From positions 1,087,072-1,151,071 of the forward strand of contig JAEPOO010000001.1 of assembly GCA_017642855.1 (NCBI GenBank): a stretch of 64,000 nt of DNA, read 5' to 3'. A program made the translations under genes and the position numbers. This DNA is from Pseudomonadales bacterium. GTDB lineage: Bacteria > Pseudomonadota > Gammaproteobacteria > Pseudomonadales > Azotimanducaceae. The notes under the pieces are model-generated. The model was not told where the DNA came from and searched no databases. It saw only the letters and a list, made by a program, of their open reading frames with translations. Each line of letters begins with the position of its first letter. Position 1 is the first letter of the stretch. Of this stretch, positions 52,285 to 61,170 are shown in pieces.

Positions 52285-52737
52285 TGACTACCTCTTACTA
52301 TTTGCTGGACTTCCTTTTTGTGAGCTTTCTTGGCTGGGGCTTTCTTTGCAGGTTTCCTCTTTGCTTAAGGCTACGCAACTTTCTTTCCAGAACCGAAATC
52401 CGTCAGTCTTTCCTTGATCGCTCCCATAATGTCGATGTTGTTTGCTTCCTCGCGCTTTTCATGCGCGACGATATGTCTTCGCCATTGCCCGTTTGCTCGA
52501 TCGCTTTGAGCATATGGTGTCTGACCTCGTCTGTATAGTTCTCGGGCTGAAATTTTTCGACGTAGACGGCAATGACTTCCGCGTCTGTTGCTTACACATT
52601 TGCGGTTCCAACCAAGCGCCATCCCTGCGAAATCATTTGAATCGAATAATTTTTGGTCGTAACGGTGGCATCGGGTTTGACCGGTATGCGCGTCAAACCG
52701 AAGGAGATCATGCTGGCACCCATACGCTTGCGGCCAT
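52285..52737 (-). pseudogene. Decayed ku (non-homologous end-joining) gene
   Basis: Reading the minus strand across frames gives Ku pieces in the right order. ATG 52737 MAASVW then, after a frameshift, MISFGLTRIPVK (compare Ku ISFGLVNIPVK) from 52711. After an in-frame TAA, VEKFQPENYTDEVRHHMLKA (compare Ku FDPxxYxDxYRxxLxxLI). After another frameshift, NNIDIMGAIKERL (compare Ku VVDLMEALKxSL). After TAG and TAA, the lysine-rich tail KRKPAKKAPAKKAHKKE. Most of the central Ku core is missing. Two frameshifts, three stops and a large deletion make it non-functional. No ligD is in the window. Confidence 0.75.
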
Positions 52738-52867
52738 ATCAGACTTCGTCCAACCGCATCCACTGGGCCGAACCGCCTGAATGAAAGAGTTTGTTTACCT
52801 CGCGTCCATGCACCGACACGCCAGAGCTTATATAATGCGCCGCTTTCAACCATTCGAGCAGGACACC

Positions 52868-54043
52868 ATGGCGAGTTTTAACTGGCAAGACCCTTTTCAG
52901 CTGGATGACCAGCTTTCCGAAGACGAGCGACTCATTCGGGATTCCGCCAGGGCCTACGCCCAGGAAAAACTCCAGACTCGCGTCCAACAAGCCTATCGTG
53001 ATGAGTTTTTTCACCGCGAAATCATGAACGAAATGGGAGAACTCGGGCTCCTCGGCCCGACATTGCCTGAGAAATATGGCTGCTCAAACGTGAACTATGT
53101 GTCCTACGGGCTGGTAGCACGCGAGGTTGAACGTGTTGATTCCGGGTACCGCTCCGCGATGAGCGTTCAGTCCTCACTCGTCATGCACCCGATTTATACC
53201 TATGGTACGGAAGAACAGCGGGAAAAATACCTGCCGAAACTTGCCACCGGTGAGTGGGTGGGCTGTTTCGGACTCACAGAACCTGATCACGGTTCTGACC
53301 CGGGCAGCATGATTACCCGCGCGGAAAAGATCGACGGTGGCTATCTGCTCAATGGGGCAAAGATGTGGATCACCAATTCACCCATCGCGGATCTGGCTGT
53401 CGTCTGGGCGAAGCTGGATGGCGTAATCCGTGGCTTCGTCGTTGAACGAGGTACACCTGGATTCGAAACACCAAAAATCGAAGGCAAATTCAGTCTGAGA
53501 GCTTCGGTCACCGGTGAGATTGTGCTCAGCGATTGTGAGATTCCAGAGGACAATCTGCTGCCTAACGTCAAGGGCCTGGGAGGACCATTCGGTTGCCTGA
53601 ACAAGGCCAGGTACGGTATCGCTTGGGGTGCCATGGGTGCGGCAGAGTTCTGCTGGCAGGCTGGCCTGAACTATACCCTGGCGCGTCAACAGTTCGGAAG
53701 AGCACTCGCGGCAAACCAGCTGATTCAAAAGAAACTGGCGGACATGCAGACAGAAATTGCACTGGGTCTTCAGGGTGCGCTTAGAATCGGTCGTATGATG
53801 GACGAAGACGATTGCCCCGTAGAGAATATCTCACTCATGAAGCGCAATAACTGCGGCAAGGCATTGGACATTGCCCGTTTGTCACGAGACATGCATGGCG
53901 GTAACGGCATCTCCGACGAATACCACGTCATCCGCCACGTCATGAATCTAGAGACTGTGAATACCTACGAGGGTACCCACGACATCCACGCGCTGATTCT
54001 CGGTCGCGCTCAGACCGGCCTGCAGGCCTTTACTGGTGCTTAG
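52868..54043 (+). CDS. gcdH: Glutaryl-CoA dehydrogenase-like acyl-CoA dehydrogenase
   Basis: 391 residues from ATG 52868 ([16 protein letters not shown]), eight bases after GGA; the frame extends upstream but without family similarity. [15 protein letters not shown] flavin/substrate motif, [19 protein letters not shown], and [19 protein letters not shown] with the catalytic Glu identify GCDH, which oxidises and decarboxylates glutaryl-CoA to crotonyl-CoA in lysine/tryptophan degradation. Monocistronic. Confidence 0.93.
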   Translation: MASFNWQDPFQLDDQLSEDERLIRDSARAYAQEKLQTRVQQAYRDEFFHREIMNEMGELGLLGPTLPEKYGCSNVNYVSYGLVAREVERVDSGYRSAMSVQSSLVMHPIYTYGTEEQREKYLPKLATGEWVGCFGLTEPDHGSDPGSMITRAEKIDGGYLLNGAKMWITNSPIADLAVVWAKLDGVIRGFVVERGTPGFETPKIEGKFSLRASVTGEIVLSDCEIPEDNLLPNVKGLGGPFGCLNKARYGIAWGAMGAAEFCWQAGLNYTLARQQFGRALAANQLIQKKLADMQTEIALGLQGALRIGRMMDEDDCPVENISLMKRNNCGKALDIARLSRDMHGGNGISDEYHVIRHVMNLETVNTYEGTHDIHALILGRAQTGLQAFTGA

Positions 54044-54097
54044 CTGGTATGGGCTGTAGGAGAAATCCCACAGCATTGGCACGAGATATCGGTCGTC

Positions 54098-54121
54098 GGA
54101 AGCCGGTGAACACCGGCTTCC
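54098..54121. repeat. Perfect 10-bp hairpin between gcdH and uvrY
   Basis: GGAAGCCGGT and ACCGGCTTCC around a GAAC loop, 55 bases after the gcdH stop. No T-run follows on either strand. It may protect the gcdH transcript 3' end or act as a weak terminator. Confidence 0.5.
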
Positions 54122-54195
54122 AATCTCCAACGCCTGGGTTTATCTTGTCCTCATAACTTGAAGGACGCGTTCGCCAGGGATAGCAGGAGATAAGC

Positions 54196-54843
54196 GTGAT
54201 CAGAATCATAGTCGTAGACGACCACCAACTGGTGCGGATCGGCACTCGGCGACTGCTGGAAGACATTCCAGGCATCGACATTGTCGGTGATGCAGGTAGC
54301 GGTGAAGAGGCCGTTGAATTGGTGCGAAAGCACAAGCCAGATGTCGTTCTCATGGATATCCAGATGCCCGGCATCGGGGGACTAGAGGCGACCCGACGAT
54401 GTCTGCGCGCGCACCCCGACGCCAAAATCCTGGCGGTGACCATTTATGAAGATGAACCTTACCCGTCAAAACTCTTAAATGTAGGCGCCTCCGGTTACCT
54501 GACGAAGCGGGCTAACGTTGATGAAATGCTGTTGGCGATTCGCAAGGTGTATTCCGGTCAACGCTATATCAGTGCGGAAATTGCCCAACAACTGGCCTTA
54601 CGACCGTTCTCTGAAGCCCAAAGCTCGCCGTTCGATCAACTGTCCTCGCGCGAAATGCAGATCACGTTGATGGTGATTATGGGACACAAGGTCCAAGAAA
54701 TTTCAGAGAAGCTTTCTCTCAGCCCGAAGACAGTGAATAGCTACCGTTATCGGGTGTTTGAAAAACTTGGTCTGAAAAACGATGTCGGTTTAACCAAGCT
54801 GGCGATCAAACACGGCATCATCGATGCCGAAGTTGCGGCTTAA
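54196..54843 (+). CDS. uvrY: LuxR-type response regulator UvrY/GacA
   Basis: 215 residues: receiver domain with the Asp8-Asp9 acid pair, phosphorylated Asp54 (DVVLMDIQMPG) and Lys104-region (GYLTKRA), followed by a LuxR HTH (LSSREMQITLMVIMGHKVQEISEKLSLSPKTV in two pieces). Orthologues act with the BarA/GacS kinase to turn on Csr small RNAs. Position before uvrC is conserved. GTG start with AGGAG six bases upstream. Confidence 0.93.
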   Translation: MIRIIVVDDHQLVRIGTRRLLEDIPGIDIVGDAGSGEEAVELVRKHKPDVVLMDIQMPGIGGLEATRRCLRAHPDAKILAVTIYEDEPYPSKLLNVGASGYLTKRANVDEMLLAIRKVYSGQRYISAEIAQQLALRPFSEAQSSPFDQLSSREMQITLMVIMGHKVQEISEKLSLSPKTVNSYRYRVFEKLGLKNDVGLTKLAIKHGIIDAEVAA

Positions 54844-54862
54844 CGCGTACAATAAGGGCGTG

Positions 54863-55477
54863 ATGCCCGACTCTTTCCCTGCACATCGCTATCCTTCAGA
54901 AAACTGCCGTCGTTGCCGAAGACTGGTGAATCAGTTCAAACGACTGTCGGTAAAACACCCCGACTATTGGAACAAGCCGGTACCGGCGCATGGACCCTCA
55001 GAAGCCTCGCTACTGATCGTTGGCCTGGCCCCCGGATTACATGGCGCAAACAAAACCGGCATACCCTTTGTTGGCGATGCCTCCGGCAACCTGTTACACG
55101 ATGTGCTGGCCAGCCTTAAACTCACCGGTCGTGTAAAAATCACGAATGCAGTGAAATGCCTGCCCGTTAAAAATCTGCCTTCTGCGCAAGAGGTCAACAA
55201 CTGCTCCCGTTATCTAAAAGATGAACTTGAGGCACATCGCCTTATTCCTGATGCCACGCTGCTCGTTCTGGGCGGGGTTGCACACAAAGCCGTTGTAAAA
55301 GCGCTGGGAGCCCGTCAGGCGGATTTCCCCTTTGGTCATGGCGCTGTCCATCACGTCGAAGGGCTGCAGATCGTCGACAGCTATCACTGCAGTCGTTACA
55401 ACACTCAGACAGGCCGGCTCACCAGACAGATGTTTTTGGATACGGTACAACTGGCCGGTAACATGGCGTACTCATGA
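54863..55477 (+). CDS. Uracil-DNA glycosylase, family 5 (UDGb) type
   Basis: 204 residues from ATG 54863. The family-5 motif A GLAPGLHGANKTGIPFVGD is present and the C-terminal motif is SYHCSRYNTQTGRLT (HPS-type loop changed to HCS). Cysteines C14/C17-like pair (ENCRRCRRL), CLPVKN and NNCSRY fit the [4Fe-4S] cluster. It removes uracil or related deaminated bases. It sits between uvrY and uvrC and overlaps the uvrC start by 4 bases, so repair genes are cotranscribed. Confidence 0.85.
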   Translation: MPDSFPAHRYPSENCRRCRRLVNQFKRLSVKHPDYWNKPVPAHGPSEASLLIVGLAPGLHGANKTGIPFVGDASGNLLHDVLASLKLTGRVKITNAVKCLPVKNLPSAQEVNNCSRYLKDELEAHRLIPDATLLVLGGVAHKAVVKALGARQADFPFGHGAVHHVEGLQIVDSYHCSRYNTQTGRLTRQMFLDTVQLAGNMAYS

Positions 55478-57297
55478 TCAAATTTGACGCCAAATCATTT
55501 ATCAAGACCCTGCCATCCAGGCCTGGCGTCTATCGGATGTACGACGGAGCAGGCGAGATCCTGTACGTTGGCAAAGCGAAAAATCTGAAGTCTCGGGTTT
55601 CCAGCTACTTCAGGACCACGGCGCTGGATTCAAAAACGATGGCGCTGGTGAGTCATATCCAAGAGGTTGAATACACCGTCACCGGCAGCGAGACCGAAGC
55701 GCTGTTACTGGAACAGTCTCTGATCAAGGAATACAAGCCGCCTTACAACATCGTCTTCAGAGATGACAAATCTTACCCCTATATTTTTCTTTCATCTGAA
55801 GACAAATTTCCTCGACTGGCTTTTCATCGGGGCGCTCAGAAAAGGAAAGGCCGCTATTTCGGACCGTTTCCCTCGGCATATAGTGTTCGTGATTCGTTGA
55901 ATATTCTTCAGAAGGTGTTTCAGGTGCGCCAATGTGAAGACACCTTCTTTAAAAACCGGACCCGTCCCTGCCTGCAGTACCAGATCAAACGTTGTTCCGG
56001 TCCCTGTTGCGATCTGGTAACACCCGAAGATTATGCCGATGATGTGGAACACGCGATCATGTTTCTTGAAGGCAAAAGCAATGCCGTGATGCAGGACTAT
56101 GCGGACAAGATGGAGGCGGCATCTGGCAAACTTGAGTTTGAAAAAGCCGCGCACTACCGCGATCAGCTGACGCACCTGAGAAAGATTCAGGAACAACAAT
56201 ACGTCGTTGGCAACCAGGGCGATATCGATGTCATGGCAGCCGTCATTAAACCGGCAGGTGTCTGCGTGCTGGTGATGTTCATCAGGGGCGGTCGACTACT
56301 CGGTAATAAAACCTATTTCCCTAAAACGCGATTGGACGAGGACGAATCCAGTGTGCTTGCGGCGTTTCTTCCGCAGTTCTACCTGGGTGGTGCTGGCGGG
56401 CGCGAAACGCCGCCGGAAGTCGTTGTTAACGCTCGGGTCGAGGATAAGTTGTTGCTTGAAAACGCGCTGACAGAAAAAGCCGGTCGAAAAGTGCTCATAT
56501 CTGACAACGTTCGCTCCCAGCGAAAGCGATGGGTGGAACTTGCTGTTACCAACGCCGAGCAGAGCCTGGGTTCCCATGTCGCTAATCGAAACAATCTGGA
56601 ACAGCGTTTCCAATCATTGCAGGCAGCGCTTTCCATGGACGAAATGCCAACCAGGCTCGAATGTTTTGATATCTCTCACAGTTCGGGTGAAGCGACCGTT
56701 GCGTCCTGCGTTGTGTTCGACCAGAACGGACCGCTCAAATCCGACTATCGACGCTTCAATATTGATGGCATCACGCCTGGCGATGACTATGCCGCCATGG
56801 CGCAGGCATTGAACAGACGCTATACCCGAATAAAAAAAGGAGAGGGAAGCGTGCCAGACATACTGTTTATTGACGGTGGTAAAGGTCAGCTGCGGGAAGC
56901 GGAAAACATTCTCAAGGCGCTGCAGATCGAGGGCGTGATGCTGGTTGGTGTCGCCAAAGGACCCTCGCGAAAGGCGGGTCTCGAATCGATCATTGTGTCC
57001 GGCGGTCCCGAACTGGATTTGCCGCCCGATAATCCGGCACTTCATCTCATCCAGCATATTCGAGATGAGAGCCACCGTTTCGCGATTACTGCACATAGAA
57101 ATCGCCGCGGCAAGAAGCGAACGGAATCTGTGCTGGAAGGTATTGAGGGCGTCGGACCCAAAAGACGAAGAGCACTGCTACGACACTTTGGCGGAACCGC
57201 TCAGGTGTCCAGTGCCAGTGCCGAAGAGCTTGCTAAGGTTGAGGGTATCAGTCGGGTTCTCGCAGATCAGATTTATGCGACCCTTCATAACCAGTAG
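55474..57297 (+). CDS. uvrC: Excinuclease ABC subunit C
   Basis: 607 residues: N-terminal GIY-YIG nuclease (SRPGVYRMYDGAGEILYVGKAKNL, 15-95), UVR motif (MEAASGKLEFEKAAHYRDQL, about 205-240), C-terminal RNase H-like nuclease (LECFDISHSSGEATVAS; DILFIDGGKGQL) and tandem HhH at the end (IEGVGPKRRRALLRHFGG). Makes both incisions in nucleotide excision repair with UvrB. Confidence 0.97.
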   Translation: MIKFDAKSFIKTLPSRPGVYRMYDGAGEILYVGKAKNLKSRVSSYFRTTALDSKTMALVSHIQEVEYTVTGSETEALLLEQSLIKEYKPPYNIVFRDDKSYPYIFLSSEDKFPRLAFHRGAQKRKGRYFGPFPSAYSVRDSLNILQKVFQVRQCEDTFFKNRTRPCLQYQIKRCSGPCCDLVTPEDYADDVEHAIMFLEGKSNAVMQDYADKMEAASGKLEFEKAAHYRDQLTHLRKIQEQQYVVGNQGDIDVMAAVIKPAGVCVLVMFIRGGRLLGNKTYFPKTRLDEDESSVLAAFLPQFYLGGAGGRETPPEVVVNARVEDKLLLENALTEKAGRKVLISDNVRSQRKRWVELAVTNAEQSLGSHVANRNNLEQRFQSLQAALSMDEMPTRLECFDISHSSGEATVASCVVFDQNGPLKSDYRRFNIDGITPGDDYAAMAQALNRRYTRIKKGEGSVPDILFIDGGKGQLREAENILKALQIEGVMLVGVAKGPSRKAGLESIIVSGGPELDLPPDNPALHLIQHIRDESHRFAITAHRNRRGKKRTESVLEGIEGVGPKRRRALLRHFGGTAQVSSASAEELAKVEGISRVLADQIYATLHNQ

Positions 57298-57306
57298 ACT
57301 AGCCAC

Positions 57307-57891
57307 ATGATCATCAAAGGCATCAGCACTCCAAACATTCTTACCAGTCTTCGCATCGCGATGATCCCGGTCTTGGTGATTGTGTTCTATCTCGCCCCCG
57401 TCGAGTGGCGTTACCTGGCGTCTGCTCTGGTATTCTCTGTGGCCTCGGTCACGGACTGGCTCGATGGTTACCTGGCCCGTAAGTGGGGCCAGACAACGCC
57501 CTTCGGAGCTTTTCTGGATCCAGTTGCCGACAAATTGATCGTCGTGGTGGCGCTGGTACTGCTTGTGGAGGTGCACGCCAGTGCAATACTCGCGGTGCCT
57601 GCACTGGTGATCGTAGGACGTGAGATCGTCGTATCGGCACTCCGGGAATGGATGGCTCGATATAGTGAAATGCGTGGGGTCGCCGTTTCCCTATTGGGGA
57701 AGATAAAAACCATTTTTCAGATGATTGCCATCATTCTGCTTCTGGGCGCCGGTCCCGGGAAAAGTGACCCGATGATTGTCGGATACACTTTGCTCTACAT
57801 CTCTGCCGGACTGACTCTCTGGTCAATGTATGAGTACCTCAAGCTCGCGTGGCCGGATCTGTCGTCTGGCATGACCAACGATCCAGACTGA
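57307..57891 (+). CDS. pgsA: CDP-diacylglycerol-glycerol-3-P phosphatidyltransferase
   Basis: 194-residue membrane enzyme with the CDP-alcohol phosphotransferase motif in VTDWLDGYLARKWGQTTPFG and AFLDPVADKL (DGxxARxxGxxxxxGxxxDxxxD). N-terminus STPNILTSLRIAMIP is typical. It makes phosphatidylglycerol phosphate. uvrY-uvrC-pgsA order is conserved in gammaproteobacteria; 9 bases after uvrC. Confidence 0.95.
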   Translation: MIIKGISTPNILTSLRIAMIPVLVIVFYLAPVEWRYLASALVFSVASVTDWLDGYLARKWGQTTPFGAFLDPVADKLIVVVALVLLVEVHASAILAVPALVIVGREIVVSALREWMARYSEMRGVAVSLLGKIKTIFQMIAIILLLGAGPGKSDPMIVGYTLLYISAGLTLWSMYEYLKLAWPDLSSGMTNDPD

Positions 57892-57894
57892 ACC

Positions 57895-58890
57895 CTATAA
57901 AGCTTTTCTGAAATCCTTCGGAGATTGTCCTTCCCAGCGTTTAAATGCGCGGGAAAAATTCGATGCGTCATTAAAACCAAGGCTGAAAGCGACCTCCTTT
58001 ACCGAAAGATGCTCTTGCGAAAGATATTCAAGCGCCAGTTGGTGCCTTGTTTGATCGATAATCTCTTTGACCGAGGTTTCCTGTTCTTCCAATCGGCGCT
58101 GAAGTGTCCGCGCGCTCATATTCAGCTCGTCCGCAATCATCTGTTTATCCGGCTCACCATGAACCAGATAGGCCGCGACGGTCTGTCGAACACGGTTGGC
58201 AATATCTGAGGCATCAAAACGGGCGAGGTAATCCATGATCACACTGTCCATGGCCGCTGCCACGACGGGATTTGCGCTGCTGAGCTTTCGGTTCAGATCG
58301 GAGGAATTGAAGATCATGACGTTTTCGTCACGGCCATAATCAATCGCGCACCGAAAAAAGTTTTTCAGGGGCGCTGCATCCATCGGCTCGAGTCTGGTCA
58401 TCTGAACCTGCAAAGGCGTCAGATCCTCACCGAAAGACCTTCTGCACATCTCCAGCATAAAGGCCAGCGTGGCGTCAGTGGCTGGGTGTTCATAGGGATT
58501 TTTTACACCACCCACTAACTGCCAGGCACCCTGAAGCTTCTCAAGCCTGAAGTAAACATTCGTGCTAAGCATTCGGTGAAAGCGCTCCAGGCGTTGCAGC
58601 GCCTGCAGCAGGTTTTGACTGGATACCCAGGCATGACCGACGGCGTGCATCATCCAGGGCTCTACGTACTTCACCACATCATAGACAAGACAGGCGTGTT
58701 TGGTTTCGCTGATGGCGATTCGCCACATGCGAACGATCTCGTTCACCGGATAGCGATAGTCAGGGTCCGTTCTTTTAGATGGATCCAGTCCCGCGCGACG
58801 AAAAATATCCTCTGCATCGTAACCATGCTCATCGAGGTAGTTAAAGGTTGCCTGCGAGAGCGTGGCCAGATTGGAGAGCTGATACGACAT
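57895..58890 (-). CDS. AraC-family transcriptional regulator
   Basis: 331 residues: N-terminal [20 protein letters not shown] domain of the OruR/ArgR-type AraC subgroup (about 15-200; FNYLDEHGYDAEDIFRRAGLD) and C-terminal double HTH (MIADELNMSARTLQRRLEEQ; VKEVAFSLGFNDASNFSRAF; KRWEGQSPKDFRKAL). Ligand and targets are unknown. Convergent with pgsA. Confidence 0.92.
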   Translation of the reverse strand: MSYQLSNLATLSQATFNYLDEHGYDAEDIFRRAGLDPSKRTDPDYRYPVNEIVRMWRIAISETKHACLVYDVVKYVEPWMMHAVGHAWVSSQNLLQALQRLERFHRMLSTNVYFRLEKLQGAWQLVGGVKNPYEHPATDATLAFMLEMCRRSFGEDLTPLQVQMTRLEPMDAAPLKNFFRCAIDYGRDENVMIFNSSDLNRKLSSANPVVAAAMDSVIMDYLARFDASDIANRVRQTVAAYLVHGEPDKQMIADELNMSARTLQRRLEEQETSVKEIIDQTRHQLALEYLSQEHLSVKEVAFSLGFNDASNFSRAFKRWEGQSPKDFRKAL

Positions 58891-58990
58891 ACAAAAAGCT
58901 TAGCATGACCGCCTCTTGGCTCGCGATGACCAGTGTTTAACGTCCACATGCACAGAATGCGTCTCATGAGTTAACCCGATGGAGTCAAAG

Positions 58991-59110
58991 ATGAACCAGG
59001 AAAAGAGGAGCCGATACAGCCGGGCGGACAAGGCCGTTTTCATCCTGATCGGTCTGACCATGACCACGATTATTGTTCAGGCGGTCGCGCTGTTTCTTTA
59101 CCCGTACTAA
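58991..59110 (+). CDS. 39-residue single-helix membrane protein
   Basis: Short ORF starting MNQEKRSRYSRADKAVFILI with one membrane helix (AVFILIGLTMTTIIVQAVAL) and ending FLYPY. GGAG lies six bases before ATG, which supports translation. A basic N-terminus suggests the tail faces the periplasm. No family recognised; 27 bases upstream of another small gene with a strong ribosome site, so the two may form an operon. Confidence 0.6.
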   Translation: MNQEKRSRYSRADKAVFILIGLTMTTIIVQAVALFLYPY

Positions 59111-59137
59111 CCCCGAGCAAACCATGAGGAGGTTCCG

Positions 59138-59341
59138 ATGAAGCAATATGACAACCCATTTGAAGCGAAGGCGGCCAGGATGCTGGATGGCGGTTGGACG
59201 CCTGAGTCTATCGCCATGTACATGCCTGCGCTGATTAGCGAAGACGAGGATCTGAATTTCTGGCAACAGGTTCGGACTGAGATGTCGATTATGGTCTCGC
59301 AAACCCGGCCGGTGGATCTCGAGAAGAAATATCGGGGATAG
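59138..59341 (+). CDS. Small conserved-looking hypothetical protein
   Basis: 67 residues, acidic and soluble: AKAARMLDGGWTPESIAMYM and SEDEDLNFWQQVRTEMS. A near-perfect GGAGG lies five bases before ATG. No family recognised. Its stop is 2 bases from the convergent tRNA-Cys gene. Confidence 0.65.
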   Translation: MKQYDNPFEAKAARMLDGGWTPESIAMYMPALISEDEDLNFWQQVRTEMSIMVSQTRPVDLEKKYRG

Positions 59342-59343
59342 CG

Positions 59344-59418
59344 TGGAGCACGGAGCCGGATTCGAACCGGCGTGATACGGATTTGCAATCCGCTGCCTCA
59401 CCACTCAGCCACCCGTGC
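59344..59418 (-). tRNA. tRNA-Cys(GCA)
   Basis: 75 bases on the minus strand: acceptor GCACGGG with CCGTGCT, encoded CCA, anticodon stem CGGAT/ATCCG with loop TGCAA (anticodon GCA) and T-arm GCCGGTTCGAATCCGGC. Complete cloverleaf. Confidence 0.97.
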
Positions 59419-59473
59419 TTAACTGACGGCCTAAGCCGCAGGCGCGCAAGTCTAGCCTAATTGAATCCGATTT

Positions 59474-60082
59474 TCACGAATTAGCGTCGGCGAGCAGACT
59501 ACTGACGATTCTGGTGACCACAGCGCCGGCTTCCTGGGCATTGAGTCTCTGATCGTTCCTTAGCTGGTTCCACATATCGAAGGAGAGGGCAGCCTCAAGG
59601 CCTTCGATCAGGGGGCGGTCTTCCAGCAGCGACTCCGGCAGGATAGTTAATAGCCTTTGCCGCTCCTCCCTGACAATTTCCATATGACGGTTCAACAGAA
59701 CCGTTGATTGAAATTTCAGAGCTTCTGCGGCAACGCGATAGGGCATGATGACCTCATACACCTGCAGCCGACGGTCGACCATCTGGGTCAAATTCTCGCG
59801 CCAATCTCGACTGTCAAGACTGGCGTCAACGATGGAATCAACTTTCTCATTAATCGCCACAGACATTTCGGCGTATAGACTCTCCATATCCTTGAATCGT
59901 CGAAACACGGTTCGCAATCCCACCTCAGCACGATTGGCGACCTCTTCTGCGGTTGGTGCCATTTTCCCTTCACGCACAAGTTGCAGCATGGCGGAAACAA
60001 TACGCCGCTTGCTGTCCTCGCTTCTGAGCTTTCGCCCGTCTGTCGTGGCCGCCTGGGATTGGTCTAGTGAGTCAACGCTCAT
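59474..60082 (-). CDS. TetR-family transcriptional regulator
   Basis: 202 residues; N-terminal HTH (RRIVSAMLQLVREGKMAPTA then EEVANRAEVGLRTVFRRFKD) and an all-helical ligand domain. Divergent from tesB, 67 bases away, so it may control the thioesterase, an inference from placement. Effector unknown. Confidence 0.88.
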   Translation of the reverse strand: MSVDSLDQSQAATTDGRKLRSEDSKRRIVSAMLQLVREGKMAPTAEEVANRAEVGLRTVFRRFKDMESLYAEMSVAINEKVDSIVDASLDSRDWRENLTQMVDRRLQVYEVIMPYRVAAEALKFQSTVLLNRHMEIVREERQRLLTILPESLLEDRPLIEGLEAALSFDMWNQLRNDQRLNAQEAGAVVTRIVSSLLADANS

Positions 60083-60149
60083 GGGTCACACTGTAGATAG
60101 TCTGTCTTGATAGTGGCACGATGTATGTCACTTTAACAATGGCCAGCCA

Positions 60150-60968
60150 ATGACCGCAACAACCGCCCCTTTTGATGAACTGGTTTCACTGCTCGACCTG
60201 GAACAGATCGACAGCAACCTGTTTCGTGGTCACCATCCTGCGGCTCGACGAAAACGTTTGTTCGGTGGCCAGATTATTGCCCAGGCACTGATGGCCGCTG
60301 CGAGAACCGTAGAAGTCGACCACCAGCCCCATTCGCTGCATGCCTATTTCCTGAAACCCGGGGACTGGCGGATTCCGGCGGTATTTGAAGTGGAACGTAT
60401 TCGTGATGGCAGATCCTTTTCCACGCGCCGGGTTGTGGTGATACAGGGAGGAGAGGCAATATTTAATATGGACACCTCTTTTCATGTAAGAGAACCAGGT
60501 CTGGAACACCAGCTGCGTGAGCCAGAAGGATTGTCACCGCCAGACGAGAATAAGATGGTGGAAGGGTTGAAGCAGCGACCTTTTCTCAGTTTTCGAGAAG
60601 ACCACCGCGCCTTAATGGAACAATCTCCCCAGTCTCCCAAACAAAACGTATGGCTAAAAGCCAATGGTCAGGCGCCAGAAGACGAACTGCTCAATATGGC
60701 GCTGCTTGCTTACCAGTCTGATGAAATGCTCTTGAGCACAGCACGACTACCTCACCGCGGCAGCTATATCAGTGAGCAGCTTCAGGGGGCATCACTGGAT
60801 CATGCGATCTGGTTCCATCATCCCGTTTCGGTGAATGACTGGCTGCTTTACAGCCTGGATAGCCCCTCAACCAGTAACGCACGAGGTTTCACCCGGGGCG
60901 AAATCTACACAGCGCAGGGCGTATTGGTTGCAAGTTGTATCCAAGAAGGTTTGATGAGGATGCACTAG
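60150..60968 (+). CDS. tesB: Acyl-CoA thioesterase II
   Basis: 272 residues, double hot-dog fold: LDLEQIDSNLFRGHHP, RLFGGQIIAQALMAA, HSLHAYFLKPGD in the first half and SLDHAIWFHHPVSVNDWLLY with RGFTRGEIYTAQGVLVAS in the second, containing the Asp/Thr/Gln-type active site. Hydrolyses medium/long acyl-CoAs. Divergent from the TetR gene. Confidence 0.93.
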   Translation: MTATTAPFDELVSLLDLEQIDSNLFRGHHPAARRKRLFGGQIIAQALMAAARTVEVDHQPHSLHAYFLKPGDWRIPAVFEVERIRDGRSFSTRRVVVIQGGEAIFNMDTSFHVREPGLEHQLREPEGLSPPDENKMVEGLKQRPFLSFREDHRALMEQSPQSPKQNVWLKANGQAPEDELLNMALLAYQSDEMLLSTARLPHRGSYISEQLQGASLDHAIWFHHPVSVNDWLLYSLDSPSTSNARGFTRGEIYTAQGVLVASCIQEGLMRMH

Positions 60969-61003
60969 GCGTTAAACTACGCGCGCCTGCGATTCAGCAG
61001 AAC

Positions 61004-61090
61004 GCCCGGGTGGTGAAATTGGTAGACACGCGAGACTTAAAATCTTGTGACCGCAAGGTCGTGCCGGTTCAAGTCCGGCCCCGGGCACCA
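61004..61090 (+). tRNA. tRNA-Leu(TAA)
   Basis: 87 bases, plus strand: acceptor GCCCGGG/CCCGGGC, encoded CCA, anticodon loop CTTAAAA (anticodon TAA), class II variable arm (TGACCGCAAGGTCG) and GGTTCAAGTCC T-arm. Complete cloverleaf. Confidence 0.97.
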
Positions 61091-61092
61091 AT

Positions 61093-61116
61093 TACGAATG
61101 AGCAAGCTCATTCGTA
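61093..61116. repeat. Hairpin 1 after tRNA-Leu
   Basis: TACGAATGAGC and GCTCATTCGTA, 11 perfect base pairs around AA, starting 3 bases after the tRNA CCA. A near-continuous palindrome. It could limit 3' exonuclease digestion of the tRNA precursor or help terminate transcription; no T-run follows. Confidence 0.6.
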
Positions 61117-61125
61117 GACGCGACA

Positions 61126-61170
61126 ACTGCATCGAAGATTCGTGTTACGCAAACACGAATCTGATGCAGT
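61126..61170. repeat. Hairpin 2 after tRNA-Leu (19 bp)
   Basis: Outer stem ACTGCATC/GATGCAGT and inner stem AGATTCGTGTT/AACACGAATCT, separated by a GA bulge, with loop ACGCA: 19 base pairs. No T-run on either strand. Third and smaller hairpin GCATCA/TGATGC at 61200-61214. Function unknown. Confidence 0.6.

Noticed and set aside
52371..52853. 160-residue open frame on the minus strand between the MerR-TPR gene and gcdH
   Set aside because: Composition is unlike a protein and it crosses the frames that carry the Ku fragments; explained better as a ku pseudogene. The 84-residue plus-strand frame at 52284-52538 is antisense to the same remnant.
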